From Loktanella sp. DSM 29012 (GTDB taxonomy: Bacteria; Pseudomonadota; Alphaproteobacteria; Rhodobacterales; Rhodobacteraceae), in contig NZ_FOEJ01000001.1 of NCBI RefSeq assembly GCF_900110705.1, positions 751,501-815,500 of the forward strand: 64,000 nucleotides of DNA, read 5' to 3'. Below the pieces are notes generated by a model. It was not told the origin of the DNA and made no database searches. It saw nothing but the letters and a program-made list of their open reading frames with translations. How positions within the stretch are numbered: the stretch's first letter is position 1; each line of letters opens with the position of its first letter. Of this stretch, positions 1 to 10,007 are shown piece after piece. Position numbers and translations under genes: made by a program.

Positions 1-17
1 GCCATGGTCGTAATCCC

Positions 18-359
18 TTATGAATTTTCCAGATCGTCGGTGTCGTCCAGCATCAGGGCCATCTGGCCTTGTTCGCCCAGCCGCCGTTCCCATATTGCCC
101 GTTGCCATGCCAGCCAGCCCTGCGCCTCCATCAGGGGGTCGGTGTTCAGATGGCAGGTGCGCACACGGCCTTTCTTGACCGAACGGACAAGGCCTGCGGC
201 CTCGAGCTTGCCCAGATGTTTCATGAAGGTGGGCAGGGCGATGGGGTGAGGTGCCGCCAGAGCCGTGACCGTTTTCGGCCCGCCCGCCAGCTGTTCGAGG
301 ACCGCGCGGCGGGTGGGATCGGCAAGGGCCGAGAAAAAGGCGTTCAATGGCAGGGTCAT
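18..359 (-). CDS. ArsR-family winged-helix transcriptional regulator
   Basis: A 113-aa protein consisting of a single winged helix-turn-helix domain: an N-terminal helix with a LADPTRRAVLEQL block (about residues 12-24) and a recognition region around PTFMKHLGKLEAAGLV, which is typical of the ArsR superfamily. The cysteine-rich metal site of ArsR/SmtB sensors (ELCVCDL) is absent, so this is probably not a metal sensor. In many bacteria this subtype is the first gene of a pair with an SRPBCC/AHSA1 protein. An ATG five bases from the window edge, downstream on the same strand, could start such a partner, but too little is visible to call it. The gene is divergent from dnaE, with 85 bp between them. 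Family call is good; target unknown. Confidence 0.85.
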   Translation of the reverse strand: MTLPLNAFFSALADPTRRAVLEQLAGGPKTVTALAAPHPIALPTFMKHLGKLEAAGLVRSVKKGRVRTCHLNTDPLMEAQGWLAWQRAIWERRLGEQGQMALMLDDTDDLENS

Positions 360-444
360 ACATCATTAGATTGCATCGGCGGGATGCCACGTCAACGTCG
401 CTTGTGGGCTTTCGCGCGGTGGCCCGCCGCCGTAACCTGCGGTC

Positions 445-3400
445 ATGAGCAAAGCACCCCGATTCATTCATCTGCGCGTCCACACCGAATATTCGTTGCT
501 GGAAGGTGCCGTGCCGGTCAAGAAACTGGCAGGCATGGTTGAGGCGGCGGGTATGCCCGCGGTCGCCATGACCGACACCAACAACATGTTCGCGGCCCTC
601 GAGTTCAGCGAATACGCGGCCAAGGCTGGGGTGCAGCCCATCGTCGGTTGTCAGATCAGCCTGGGCTATACCACGCCGGAACCCGGCAAGCGGCCGGATG
701 CGCCTGCGCCCATCGTGCTGCTGGCGCAGTCCGAGGCGGGTTACATGAACCTGATGAAGCTGAATTCGGCGCTGTATCTGTCGGGCGACGGGCTGACACC
801 GCAGATCACCGTCGATGATCTGTGCCATCATTACGCGGGCCTGATCTGCCTGACCGGCGGGCCTGACGGACCCATCGGTCGGTTGTTGCGCCAGGGCCAG
901 CGCGCCAAGGCCGAAGCATTGACCGATACGCTGCATGCACTGTTCGGCGACCGGCTTTATGTCGAATTGCAGCGCCACCCTGACGGCGGTGGCCTGCCCG
1001 AGGCGGAACGCCTGTCCGAGCGTGGCCATATCGAGATCGCCTATGCAAAGGGCTTGCCGCTGGTCGCGACCAACGATGTTTATTTCCCGAAATCCGACCT
1101 GTACGAGGCGCATGATGCGCTGCTGTGCATCGCGGACGGGGCCTATGTCGATCAGCAAGAGGACCGCAGGCGGCTGACGCCGCAGCATTATTTCAAATCG
1201 GAACGGGAAATGGCGACGCTTTTTGCCGATCTGCCAGAGGCGCTGGACAACACCATCGAGATCGCAAAGCGGTGCGCTTTCAAGGTCTACAAGCGCGATC
1301 CGATCCTGCCGAAATTCGCTGATGACGAGGTGGCGGAATTGCGGCGTCAGGCGCAGGAAGGTCTGCGTGCGCGTCTGGCCATCATTCCGCATGCGGCCCC
1401 CGTCGAGGACTACGAAAAGCGGCTGGAATTCGAACTGGGCATCATCGAGGGCATGGGGTTCCCCGGCTATTTCCTGATCGTGGCGGATTTTATCAAATGG
1501 GCCAAGGGTCAGGACATCCCCGTGGGCCCGGGCCGTGGGTCCGGTGCGGGGTCGCTGGTGGCCTATGCGCTGCTGATTACCGACCTTGATCCGCTGCGCT
1601 ACAGCCTGCTGTTCGAACGGTTCCTGAATCCCGAACGGGTCTCGATGCCCGATTTCGATATCGATTTTTGCATGGACCGCCGCGAAGAGGTGATCCGCTA
1701 CGTGCAGGACAAATACGGGCGCGACAAGGTCGGGCAGATCATCACGTTCGGTGCGCTGCTGTCCAAGGCGGCCGTGCGTGACGTGGGCCGCGTGTTGCAG
1801 ATGCCGTATGGCCAGGTGGACCGCCTTTCCAAGATGATCCCGGTCGAAGGTGTGAAGCCCGTCAGCATCGAAAAGGCGCTGGCGGACGAGCCGCGCTTGC
1901 GCGAAGAGGCCAAGAACGAAGAGGTCGTGGACCGGCTGCTGACCTATGCCCAACAGGTCGAAGGGCTGTTGCGCAACGCATCGACCCACGCGGCTGGTGT
2001 CGTGATCGGGGATCGCCCGCTGGACGAGCTGGTGCCGCTGTATCAGGACCCCCGGTCCGACATGCCTGCCACGCAGTTCAACATGAAATGGGTCGAACAG
2101 GCCGGGCTGGTGAAATTCGACTTTCTGGGTCTGAAAACCCTGACTGTCATCCAGAACGCCGTCGATCTGATCCTGAAATCGGGTCGTCCGCTGCACGTCG
2201 ATGCAGAAGGCAACACGCTGTATCAGCCGCCAGCGGGTGCGGAAAACGACATCGGCACCATCCCGCTGGACGATCCGAAATCCTACGCGCTCTATGCGGC
2301 GGCCAAAACTGTTGCCGTGTTCCAGGTGGAATCCAGCGGCATGATGGACGCGCTGAAACGGATGAAACCGACCTGCATCGAGGATATCGTGGCCCTCGTG
2401 GCACTGTATCGTCCGGGACCGATGGAAAACATCCCGACCTATTGCGAGGTGAAGAACGGGCAGAAAGAGCTGGAGTCGATCCACCCCAGCATCGACTACA
2501 TCCTCGAAGAAACCCAAGGCATCATCGTCTATCAGGAACAGGTGATGCAGATCGCGCAGGTCATGGCGGGCTACAGCCTTGGCGGGGCCGACCTGTTGCG
2601 CCGTGCGATGGGCAAGAAGATCGCCGAAGAGATGGCCAAGGAGCGCCCGAAGTTCGAGGCGGGTGCCGTCGCCAACGGTGTCGACAAGAAAAAGGCCCGC
2701 GAGGTTTTTGACCTTCTGGAAAAATTTGCCAACTACGGATTCAACAAGTCCCACGCCGCCGCCTATGCGGTTGTCAGCTATCAGACGGCGTGGCTCAAGG
2801 CGAACCACCCGGTCGAATTCATGGCCGGTGTGATGAACTGCGATATCCATCTGACGGATAAGCTCGGCGTCTATTTCCAAGAGGTGAAAAAAGGGCTTGG
2901 CATCGGTTACACCCCGCCTTGTGTGAACCGGTCGCAGGCAATGTTCGATGTCCACGAGGGAAAGCTGGTTTACGCGCTGGGCGCGTTGAAAAACGTAGGC
3001 GTCGAGGCGATGAAGCTGATCGTTGCCGCCCGTGCGGATGGGGAATTCGTCACGCTGTTCGATTTTGCCCGCCGTGTTGACCTCAAACGTGTTGGCAAAC
3101 GCCCGATGGAAATGCTGGCGCGGGCCGGTGCGTTCGATGTGTTGGACCCGAACCGCAGGCGCGTGATGGCGTCACTGGATGCCTTGGTGGGCTATTCGGC
3201 GGCGATCCACGATCAGAAGAATTCCAATCAGGTCAGCCTGTTTGGTGACGCGGGTGAGGACCTGCCCGAACCGCGTCTGGCGGGGGGCGACGACTGGTTG
3301 CCTGCCGAACGGCTGGCAGAGGAATTCAAGGCCATCGGGTTCTATCTGTCCGGTCACCCGCTGGACGATTACATGGGTGCGCTGAAACGCAAACAGGTGC

Positions 3401-3945
3401 TGACGCTGGACGAGGTGACGGCCAAGGCCGAACGCGGCGCTTGCATCGTGAAAATGGCGGGCACCGTGTCGGGGCGTCAGGAACGCAAATCGGCACGCGG
3501 AAACCGGTTCGCCTTTGTCCAACTGTCGGACCCCACCGGCCAGTATGAGGTCACGATGTTCAGCGACACGCTGGAGGTCGCGCGCGAACATCTGGAAACC
3601 GGCAATCAGGTCGTGATCCAATGCGAGGCGACGATGGAATCCGACCAGTTGAAACTGCTGGGCCGCTCGGTCAGCCCGATCGACACGGCGGTGGTCGATG
3701 CGGTCAGTGGCGGTTTGCGCGTGTTTCTCGATGGTCCAGAGGCCATCCCATCCGTTGCCTCGATCCTGGCAAATGCCGCAAGGGACCGGGTCAAGGGTGC
3801 ACGTGGTCCGGTGTTTTTCTGCCTGATGGGTGAGGGCCTGCCGGGCGAGGTCGAAGTCGATCTGGGACAGGATTTCCCAGTCAATCCGCAGATCAGAGGA
3901 GCCTTGCGGTCGCTGAGCGGCGTGGTTGAGGTCGAAGATGCGTAG
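445..3945 (+). CDS. dnaE: DNA polymerase III alpha subunit
   Basis: Catalytic subunit of the replicative DNA polymerase. The 1166-aa length matches DnaE1 (E. coli 1160). It starts with a PHP domain (HTEYSLLEGA near residue 11), followed by the polymerase core. The catalytic aspartates are visible in PDFDID (D403, D405) and in FDFLGLKTL (D559). A helix-hairpin-helix region and an OB fold follow near the C-terminus (VSGRQERKSARGNRFAFVQLSD). The ATG at 445 is the natural start because the protein begins directly at the PHP fold. The last bases are followed closely by a lipoprotein gene. A standard housekeeping gene with nothing unusual. Confidence 0.98.
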   Translation: MSKAPRFIHLRVHTEYSLLEGAVPVKKLAGMVEAAGMPAVAMTDTNNMFAALEFSEYAAKAGVQPIVGCQISLGYTTPEPGKRPDAPAPIVLLAQSEAGYMNLMKLNSALYLSGDGLTPQITVDDLCHHYAGLICLTGGPDGPIGRLLRQGQRAKAEALTDTLHALFGDRLYVELQRHPDGGGLPEAERLSERGHIEIAYAKGLPLVATNDVYFPKSDLYEAHDALLCIADGAYVDQQEDRRRLTPQHYFKSEREMATLFADLPEALDNTIEIAKRCAFKVYKRDPILPKFADDEVAELRRQAQEGLRARLAIIPHAAPVEDYEKRLEFELGIIEGMGFPGYFLIVADFIKWAKGQDIPVGPGRGSGAGSLVAYALLITDLDPLRYSLLFERFLNPERVSMPDFDIDFCMDRREEVIRYVQDKYGRDKVGQIITFGALLSKAAVRDVGRVLQMPYGQVDRLSKMIPVEGVKPVSIEKALADEPRLREEAKNEEVVDRLLTYAQQVEGLLRNASTHAAGVVIGDRPLDELVPLYQDPRSDMPATQFNMKWVEQAGLVKFDFLGLKTLTVIQNAVDLILKSGRPLHVDAEGNTLYQPPAGAENDIGTIPLDDPKSYALYAAAKTVAVFQVESSGMMDALKRMKPTCIEDIVALVALYRPGPMENIPTYCEVKNGQKELESIHPSIDYILEETQGIIVYQEQVMQIAQVMAGYSLGGADLLRRAMGKKIAEEMAKERPKFEAGAVANGVDKKKAREVFDLLEKFANYGFNKSHAAAYAVVSYQTAWLKANHPVEFMAGVMNCDIHLTDKLGVYFQEVKKGLGIGYTPPCVNRSQAMFDVHEGKLVYALGALKNVGVEAMKLIVAARADGEFVTLFDFARRVDLKRVGKRPMEMLARAGAFDVLDPNRRRVMASLDALVGYSAAIHDQKNSNQVSLFGDAGEDLPEPRLAGGDDWLPAERLAEEFKAIGFYLSGHPLDDYMGALKRKQVLTLDEVTAKAERGACIVKMAGTVSGRQERKSARGNRFAFVQLSDPTGQYEVTMFSDTLEVAREHLETGNQVVIQCEATMESDQLKLLGRSVSPIDTAVVDAVSGGLRVFLDGPEAIPSVASILANAARDRVKGARGPVFFCLMGEGLPGEVEVDLGQDFPVNPQIRGALRSLSGVVEVEDA

Positions 3946-3991
3946 CTGTGTGCCAGAGGCGTGCGGCGGTGTTGAGGTGAGGATGGTGGGC

Positions 3992-4570
3992 ATGATGAAA
4001 AGTTTTCTGGCAGCACTGGGGTGCTGTGCATTGGTTGGCTGTGCGGGCGCAGGTCTGGGTACTGGCACGCCCTTGGTCACGTCAGACGTGGATGCCTTGG
4101 CGGTCGGGCCGGGGGCCGCGCTGCCCTTTGGCGAAATCGCTACTACCTGCGGCATCGCTACTGCGGATATGGGGATGCCGGTTGCCGCCGCCTCTGGCTA
4201 TACCGTCTATGACACCGCGCCGACCAGCACTGCAGTGCGCACGCATTACATCGACGGGTTCAGTGACGGTTGCGCCAGACAGTTCACGGCCGCCCTCGTG
4301 CTGACCGGCGATGTCAGCACCCACGAAGGTGTGCGCTATGCCCGGACGCCTGCGCAGCAGCGCTATTCCGAAACCGACACGGCCTATGAGGCGATCAAAC
4401 GTGCATTCTGCGGGGTCGGCACGGGCGAGCCTTGCGGCAGCAGGATCGACGCGCTGTCACGTCGGACCGTATTCGTCACCGCCTATCCGCAGTTTTCGGG
4501 CAGCAATTCATGGAAGGAATTTCTGCTGCACGAGGGGACGGTCGCGGCCAGCGGCACCGAAACGCCCTGA
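3992..4570 (+). CDS. Unknown lipoprotein downstream of dnaE
   Basis: A 192-aa protein with a lipoprotein signal peptide: a short basic start, a hydrophobic stretch and a lipobox LVGC with the acylated cysteine at residue 17. I chose the ATG at 3992 because it gives a clean signal peptide and has a GAGGTGAGG ribosome-binding stretch about 9 bases upstream; longer starts at 3926 or 3983 would run into dnaE or add a charged leader. The mature part has four cysteines (TTCGIAT, DGCARQF, AFCGVG, PCGSR), which could form disulfides in the periplasm. I do not recognise a domain. It ends 8 bp before the convergent slyX. Confidence 0.75.
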   Translation: MMKSFLAALGCCALVGCAGAGLGTGTPLVTSDVDALAVGPGAALPFGEIATTCGIATADMGMPVAAASGYTVYDTAPTSTAVRTHYIDGFSDGCARQFTAALVLTGDVSTHEGVRYARTPAQQRYSETDTAYEAIKRAFCGVGTGEPCGSRIDALSRRTVFVTAYPQFSGSNSWKEFLLHEGTVAASGTETP

Positions 4571-4578
4571 TTGCCAGC

Positions 4579-4779
4579 CTACCAGTGCGGCGGACGTTCG
4601 TCGCCCAGCGGCACCGTACCGCTGCTTTCGGCCTCGCGGGTTGCCTCGCGCTGCATCAGCATTTCGATGCGGCGCAGGGCGATGGTCAGATCCTTGTCCT
4701 GCCGTGCGACGACATCTGACAGGTCCTCGACCAAGCGGGTCAGGTGGGCGATCTGTATTTCAAGGTCAGTGTTATCCAT
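4579..4779 (-). CDS. slyX: SlyX family protein
   Basis: A 66-aa protein that is almost entirely a coiled coil: heptad-like leucine/isoleucine spacing from residue 6 to about 46 ([15 protein letters not shown], then [11 protein letters not shown]). It ends in RPPHW; SlyX proteins typically end in RPPHY, so the C-terminal signature is nearly intact. The molecular role of SlyX is not established. It is convergent with the lipoprotein gene and lies upstream of, and opposite to, hisS. Confidence 0.85.
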   Translation of the reverse strand: MDNTDLEIQIAHLTRLVEDLSDVVARQDKDLTIALRRIEMLMQREATREAESSGTVPLGDERPPHW

Positions 4780-4878
4780 GCGCCAGAGTTAGGTCATCGC
4801 GCCTGCCATGCCAAGCCATTGCCCCGCAGCCCCGTGCGGGGTATGTCGCGCGCGACTGACAGACCCACAGGTGATCCG

Positions 4879-6456
4879 ATGGCAAAGCCGAAAAAGACCC
4901 CGCGCCCCAAGGCCGTGACGCCCAAGGGCTTTCGCGATTATTTCGGGGCAGAGGTCACGCATCGCAACGAGATGCTCGCCAGGATCGCAGAGGTCTATCA
5001 CCGCTATGGCTTTGACCCGCTGGAAACATCCGGGGTCGAAACGGTCGAGGCGCTGGGCAAGTTTCTGCCCGACGTGGACCGCCCGAACGAGGGTGTGTTC
5101 GCCTGGGAAGAGGACAGCGACTGGCTGGCGCTGCGCTATGACCTGACGGCGCCGCTGGCGCGGGTTGCCGCGCAATACCGCGATACACTGCCGTCGCCCT
5201 ATCGCCGCTATGCGATGGGTCCGGTCTGGCGTAACGAAAAGCCGGGACCGGGGCGGTTTCGCCAGTTTTATCAATGCGATGCGGATACCGTGGGCGCCCC
5301 CTCGGTCGCAGCGGATGCTGAAATCTGCGCGATGCTGTCGGATACGCTGGAAGCCGTCGGCATCCCGCGCGGCGACTATGTGATCCGGGTGAATAACCGC
5401 AAGGTCCTGAACGGTGTGCTGGAGGTCGCGGGCCTGTCCGGCGACGACAAGGAAGCCGAGCGCGGGATCGTCCTGCGCGCGATCGACAAGCTGGACCGTC
5501 TGGGCGTCGAAGGCGTGCGCGCGCTGCTGGGTGAAGGCCGCAAGGATGAAAGCGGTGATTTTACGAAGGGTGCGGGGCTGGATGATGCGTCGGCCGAGGT
5601 GATCATGGGCTTTGCGACAGCCGGTGCCAGCATCGCGGAGCGCTTGAAGCAAAATGCAACCGCATGGCACGGTCACGATCTGATGGACCCTGCATACCAG
5701 CAAGCCATTAGAGAAAAGTCCGGTGATGCTTGGAATGTCGAGTCACTCAATGTCTTGGGCGCACTCGTTGGGAATTCACCTGTTGGCAAGGAAGGTGTCG
5801 AGGAGCTGAAGCAGATCGCTGACCTACTTGCTGCTCAAAACTATGAAGCCGACCGCATCGTCATCGACCCTTCGGTCGTCCGTGGCCTCGGCTATTACAC
5901 CGGGCCGGTGTTCGAGGCGGAACTGACCTTTGAGGTGACTGACGAAAAGGGGCGTCCGCGCAACTTTGGCTCTGTCGCGGGGGGCGGGCGGTATGACGAT
6001 CTGGTCAAACGCTTTACCGGCCAAGAGGTGCCTGCGACGGGTGTGTCCATCGGTGTGGACCGCCTGCTGGCCGCGCTGCACGCCAAGGGGCGGCTGGACA
6101 CCAAGGCACGCGGTCCGGTCATTGTCACGGTGATGGATAAGGCGCGGATGGCGGATTATCAGACCATGGTCGCAGAGTTGCGGCAGGCGGGTATCCGGGC
6201 AGAGGTGTACCTGGGCAACCCCAAGAATTTCGGCAACCAGCTGAAATACGCGGACAAGCGCGAAAGCCCGATTGCAGTGATCGCGGGCGGCGATGAATTC
6301 GACCGCGACGTCGTGCAGATCAAGGACCTGATCCTGGGCGCTGAACTCGCCAAGGACGCCACCGCCGAGGAATGGAAGGACCGCCCCCAGCAGGTCGAGG
6401 TGCCGCGCACCGAGATGCTGGCGCGGATCCGTCAGATGCTGGACGACCAGTCGTGA
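4879..6456 (+). CDS. hisS: Histidine--tRNA ligase
   Basis: Class II aminoacyl-tRNA synthetase charging tRNA-His, 525 aa. The start at 4879 gives [22 protein letters not shown], the usual alphaproteobacterial N-terminus; the longer open frame from 4744 overlaps slyX and is not needed. Motif 2 is seen as [21 protein letters not shown], and the histidine-specific motif as [16 protein letters not shown]-terminal anticodon-binding domain follows ([15 protein letters not shown] onward). Residues about 255-325 are encoded by a clearly AT-richer stretch (5641-5850), which is unlike the rest of the gene and is treated as a finding. The stop overlaps the GTG start of hisZ. Confidence 0.96.
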   Translation: MAKPKKTPRPKAVTPKGFRDYFGAEVTHRNEMLARIAEVYHRYGFDPLETSGVETVEALGKFLPDVDRPNEGVFAWEEDSDWLALRYDLTAPLARVAAQYRDTLPSPYRRYAMGPVWRNEKPGPGRFRQFYQCDADTVGAPSVAADAEICAMLSDTLEAVGIPRGDYVIRVNNRKVLNGVLEVAGLSGDDKEAERGIVLRAIDKLDRLGVEGVRALLGEGRKDESGDFTKGAGLDDASAEVIMGFATAGASIAERLKQNATAWHGHDLMDPAYQQAIREKSGDAWNVESLNVLGALVGNSPVGKEGVEELKQIADLLAAQNYEADRIVIDPSVVRGLGYYTGPVFEAELTFEVTDEKGRPRNFGSVAGGGRYDDLVKRFTGQEVPATGVSIGVDRLLAALHAKGRLDTKARGPVIVTVMDKARMADYQTMVAELRQAGIRAEVYLGNPKNFGNQLKYADKRESPIAVIAGGDEFDRDVVQIKDLILGAELAKDATAEEWKDRPQQVEVPRTEMLARIRQMLDDQS

Positions 6457-7529
6457 ACGGTCGCGCGATACAGGCTGAAACCGACCGCCTGTCTGCCTGC
6501 TTTGCCAAAGCTGGCGCGCAGACGGTCTATACGGACGTGCTGCAACCGGCGGATACGCTGCTGGACCTTTATGGCGAGGACATTCGCGGACGGTCCTACC
6601 TGACGTCCGACCCGGCCTTGGGCGAAATGGTGCTGCGGCCCGATTTCACGGTGCCTGTTGTGCAGATGCACATGCAGTCCCACGCCAATCCTGCACGCTA
6701 TACCTACGCGGGGCGCGTGTTTCGCAAGCAGGACGTCAATCCCGGCCGTGCGACCGAATTCGTGCAGGTCGGGTTCGAGGTCATGGGCGGCGACGATCCT
6801 GCCGCCGCCGAGGCCGAGGTTTTTGCCACGATCCGCGCGGCCCTTGGCGATTTGCCGCTGCGGGCTGCGACCGGCGATATCGGCGTGCTGATGGCTGCCG
6901 TGCGCGGGTTGCGGACCACGCAGGCGCGCAAGGATGCGTTGATGCGTCATATCTGGCGGCCCCGGCGGTTTCGCGCGTTGCTGGACCGGTTCGGCGGGCG
7001 CACGCCGCCGCCAGCGTCACGCACGGCGCTGCTGGCCCTGACCGATCCGCTGGACGGCGCACCCGCGCTGGCAGGTGTCCGCACCCGTGCCGAAATCGCG
7101 GCAAGGATCGCATCTCTGCGCGAAGACGCGGCTGCGGCCCCCATCTCGGCCAGTGAAATCGCACTGCTGGATGTGATCCTCGATCTGCGCGCATCCGCGC
7201 CGCAGGCGCTGGGCCGTCTGCGCGATATCGCCATCGACATGCCCGCGATCGAACCGGCGGTGACCCGGATGCATGCGCGGCTGAACGCGCTGCATCTGCG
7301 CGGTATCGACGTGGACGCGCTGGAATTCGAGGGCAGCTATGGCCGCACCGCGTTGGAATATTACGATGGTTTCGTGTTCGGATTTTACGCGGCAGAGGGG
7401 CACCAGCCCCCGGTCGCCACGGGCGGACGCTATGACGCGCTGACCGCCCGGCTGGGTGATACCGATGTGCCTGCGGTCGGCGGCGTGATCCGCCCCGATC
7501 TGGTGCTGGCCGTTAGGGGACATGTGTGA
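6453..7529 (+). CDS. hisZ: ATP phosphoribosyltransferase regulatory subunit
   Basis: A 358-aa HisRS-like protein without the tRNA synthetase function. HisZ partners short-form HisG in the first step of histidine biosynthesis and makes it sensitive to histidine. It keeps class II core traces ([27 protein letters not shown]) and a glycine-rich [14 protein letters not shown] near the C-terminus. The start is GTG at 6453, overlapping the hisS stop as GTGA; the longer in-frame extension only shadows the end of hisS. The next gene, hisG, starts at its stop codon, so all three are probably one transcript. Confidence 0.93.
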   Translation: MNGRAIQAETDRLSACFAKAGAQTVYTDVLQPADTLLDLYGEDIRGRSYLTSDPALGEMVLRPDFTVPVVQMHMQSHANPARYTYAGRVFRKQDVNPGRATEFVQVGFEVMGGDDPAAAEAEVFATIRAALGDLPLRAATGDIGVLMAAVRGLRTTQARKDALMRHIWRPRRFRALLDRFGGRTPPPASRTALLALTDPLDGAPALAGVRTRAEIAARIASLREDAAAAPISASEIALLDVILDLRASAPQALGRLRDIAIDMPAIEPAVTRMHARLNALHLRGIDVDALEFEGSYGRTALEYYDGFVFGFYAAEGHQPPVATGGRYDALTARLGDTDVPAVGGVIRPDLVLAVRGHV

Positions 7530-8218
7530 TGCTGAAACTGGGTGTGCCGTCCAAGGGGCGGCTGATGGAAAAGACGTTTCAATGGTTTGGCAAACGAGGC
7601 GTGACGCTGCGCAAATCCGGGTCTGACCGGGAATACGCCGGGGCCGTTGACGGGATCGACGGTGTCGATCTGGTACTGCTGTCCGCGGGTGAAATCCCGC
7701 GCGAGCTGGCCGCTGGCCGCATCCAGCTGGGCGTCACCGGGTCCGATCTGGTCCGGGAAAAACTTGCCAACTGGGAAAGCACCGTGCGCCAGGTTACCCC
7801 GATGGGGTTCGGTGGTGCCGATCTGATCATCGCCGTGCCGACAGGCTGGGTCGATGTCGATACGGTGGATGACCTTGACGCGGTCGCCGCTGCGTTTCGT
7901 GCAACCCACGGGCATCGCCTGCGTATCGCGACCAAGTATCATCGCCTCGTGCGGGAATTCCTCGCCCGCGAAGGCGTCGCGGATTATGCGCTGGTCGACA
8001 GCCAGGGTGCGACCGAAGGCACGATCAAGAACGAAACCGCCGAGGCGATTGCCGATATCACATCGACCGGGGAAACCCTGCGGGCCAACGGCCTGAAAGT
8101 GCTCAGCGACGGGATGATCCACGCCAGTCAGGCGACGTTGTTCCGGTCGTCACGGTCCGGGTGGACCATGGCGCAGCGCGACACGTTCCGCGTACTCGAA
8201 CATAAGCTGGGGCTCTAG
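7529..8218 (+). CDS. hisG: ATP phosphoribosyltransferase, short form
   Basis: The first enzyme of histidine biosynthesis, joining ATP and PRPP. At 229 aa it is the short form, which lacks the C-terminal regulatory ACT-like domain and needs HisZ, encoded directly upstream. Recognisable blocks are LGVPSKGRL at the N-terminus, GVTGSDLVRE, and the PRPP-loop region DSQGATEGTIKNETAEAIADI. The ATG at 7529 overlaps the hisZ stop (TGATG) and has AGGGGA 8 bases upstream; a GTG one codon earlier is the alternative. Confidence 0.95.
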   Translation: MLKLGVPSKGRLMEKTFQWFGKRGVTLRKSGSDREYAGAVDGIDGVDLVLLSAGEIPRELAAGRIQLGVTGSDLVREKLANWESTVRQVTPMGFGGADLIIAVPTGWVDVDTVDDLDAVAAAFRATHGHRLRIATKYHRLVREFLAREGVADYALVDSQGATEGTIKNETAEAIADITSTGETLRANGLKVLSDGMIHASQATLFRSSRSGWTMAQRDTFRVLEHKLGL

Positions 8219-8309
8219 GCGTCGGGTCAACACGGTTGTTTGACCGGCAGGTCATGGCGTCAGACCACCAGACAGGTCACAGTCGCCTGATACCTGTTGG
8301 GGCGGTGTC

Positions 8310-9080
8310 ATGGCAGCTTTGCGCGTTTTGTCTCTCTCGTTGATATGTTCCGGTTTGATCGCTTGCGGCGGCACCGGTGGCGCAGTCCTGGACGATGCGC
8401 CCGGCAATCCGCGATTTGCCGATGCCGATCCGCACCCCGCCATCGGCACGCAGCCTGCGTTTTATCCGGTGCACGGGCTGGATGTGTCGCGCTACCAGAC
8501 GGACATCGACTGGCGGACCGCGCGGGCGGCGGGCATCCGCTTCGTCTATATCAAGGCGACCGAGGGCGGCGATCTGAGCGATCCGATGTTCGCGGCCCAC
8601 CGCAACGGGGCCAAGGCGGCAGGCGTGCGATACGGGGCCTATCATTTCTACTATTTTTGCCGGTCACCGCAGGAACAGGCCGCATGGTTTATCGCCAACG
8701 TGCCGCGTGACCGGAACGCGCTGCCGCATGTGCTGGATCTGGAATGGAACCACGGGTCGCAGACCTGTCGCCGCAGGCCTGACGGTGCCACCGTCCGGGC
8801 CGAGGCGCAGGTCTTTATGGATATCATCGAACGGCACTACGGTCGGCGTCCACTGGTTTACACCACACCTGACATCTACCGCGACGCGGGGCTGGGGGCC
8901 TTGCCCCGCACCCAGTTCTGGTTGCGGTCGGTGGCAGCCCATCCTGCCATCACCTATTCGGGCGAGGGCTGGTCATTCTGGCAGTACACATCCACCGGGA
9001 TTGTGCCGGGGGTGGCACGCCCGGTGGATATCAACGCCTTTGCGGGATCACTGGCGGAATGGGAACGTTGGATTGAATAA
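8310..9080 (+). CDS. GH25-type lysozyme lipoprotein
   Basis: A 256-aa putative peptidoglycan muramidase of glycoside hydrolase family 25. A signal peptide with lipobox LIAC (Cys19) predicts anchoring to a membrane in the periplasm. The catalytic-domain hallmarks are present: GLDVSRYQ with D58, YIKATEG with E85, and the DxE pair in LDLEW (D143, E145). The C-terminal WSFWQYTSTG and DINAF are also typical. It stands alone between hisG and a convergent membrane-protein gene. The family is clear; whether it remodels its own wall or acts on others cannot be told. Confidence 0.92.
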   Translation: MAALRVLSLSLICSGLIACGGTGGAVLDDAPGNPRFADADPHPAIGTQPAFYPVHGLDVSRYQTDIDWRTARAAGIRFVYIKATEGGDLSDPMFAAHRNGAKAAGVRYGAYHFYYFCRSPQEQAAWFIANVPRDRNALPHVLDLEWNHGSQTCRRRPDGATVRAEAQVFMDIIERHYGRRPLVYTTPDIYRDAGLGALPRTQFWLRSVAAHPAITYSGEGWSFWQYTSTGIVPGVARPVDINAFAGSLAEWERWIE

Positions 9081-9082
9081 AC

Positions 9083-9508
9083 TCAGCGCTTGCGCACGCG
9101 GATGATGATGAGTGCGGCGATCGTCAGGAACAGAATGGATACGGCCTCGTAGAGGATGTTTTCGGGTGCCATGTCCTTGCCTTGAAGAATGATCAGACGC
9201 GCGAGAGCCGTGATCGCGATAAAGATCGGATAAACGAACACCGCATTGCGGTCGGCAAAGAACACGATGACCATGCCGATCACCTCTGCGTAGAGGAACA
9301 TCAGCAGGATGTCGGCCAACGTGATCGACATCGCCTGAACGACAGTGAAGATTTCCGATACGGCCCCGCCGACCGTCAGCAGCACGACAACGGACAACAG
9401 AAACCTTTCGATCAGGTGCAGAACCTTGAGTGACAACCCTGGTTGAGAAGGGCCTGCACCGGTGTGGGCGATGTCAATGTCGTCGGCTGTGTCTTTGTTC
9501 TGTGTCAC
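9083..9508 (-). CDS. PsiE-family membrane protein
   Basis: A 141-aa integral membrane protein with four hydrophobic segments (starting near FLLSVVVLLTV, ADILLMFLYAEVIGMVIVFF, VYPIFIAITALARLIIL and VSILFLTIAALIIIRV), matching the phosphate-starvation-inducible PsiE family. The open frame extends upstream to 9619, but the extra 37 residues are an arginine-rich, unlikely N-terminus. I prefer the GTG at 9508, which opens a polar leader (TQNKDTADDIDIAH) with a GGACGGGGG stretch ahead of it. The physiological role of PsiE proteins is not well established. It converges on the GH25 gene, two bases away. Confidence 0.75.
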   Translation of the reverse strand: MTQNKDTADDIDIAHTGAGPSQPGLSLKVLHLIERFLLSVVVLLTVGGAVSEIFTVVQAMSITLADILLMFLYAEVIGMVIVFFADRNAVFVYPIFIAITALARLIILQGKDMAPENILYEAVSILFLTIAALIIIRVRKR

Positions 9509-9693
9509 GTCGTCGTCCCCCGTCCTGCGGTGCGCTTGTGCCACCTGAGAGCTAGCGCGAAACCGAAGTCTGGCGAACCGAGAGGCCCTCTCTGCCGCGG
9601 GCAAACGTGCGGCTAGCATCGTCGCGGCATATTTTTCCCTTAATCCAGTAGAGCCGCTATCCTACAATCATCGATCCAAAAGAGAATTGGACC

Positions 9694-9987
9694 ATGTCTG
9701 CATTTATTATCGGTCAGATGGAAATTCACAGTAGGGGCTGGATGGACGCGTATTTCGCGAAAATTCCGCAGGTCGTCGCAGAACATGGCGGGGACTTTTT
9801 GGTGCGCGGCGGCGACCCGGAAAGGATGGAGGGCGACGCCCGCCTGCCAGACGCTGTGTTCATTCTTCAGTTCCCGGACCGCGCGCACGCGCGTGCATTC
9901 TGGGATTCCAATGCGTTTCGGGATCTCGCAGAGTTGCGGCGTTCAGGGTCCTCCCTGAACGCTGTTTTGGTTGATAAATTACCCTGA
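9694..9987 (+). CDS. DUF1330 domain protein
   Basis: A 97-aa protein filling one ferredoxin-like alpha/beta barrel domain of the DUF1330 family, which belongs to the dimeric alpha-beta barrel group. Signs are the start AFIIGQMEIHSRGWMDAYFAKIPQ and the central LVRGGDPERMEG and AVFILQFPDRAHARAFWDS blocks. No catalytic function is known for the family. The gene is monocistronic, between the divergent psiE-like gene and a convergent CoA ligase. Confidence 0.88.
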   Translation: MSAFIIGQMEIHSRGWMDAYFAKIPQVVAEHGGDFLVRGGDPERMEGDARLPDAVFILQFPDRAHARAFWDSNAFRDLAELRRSGSSLNAVLVDKLP

Positions 9988-10007
9988 GGCGTTGACGTGT
10001 CTTCGGG

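Noticed and set aside
1-17. Start of an SRPBCC/AHSA1 partner gene after the ArsR regulator
   Set aside because: An ATG on the minus strand lies at positions 5-3, but only five bases are visible, so a gene cannot be supported.
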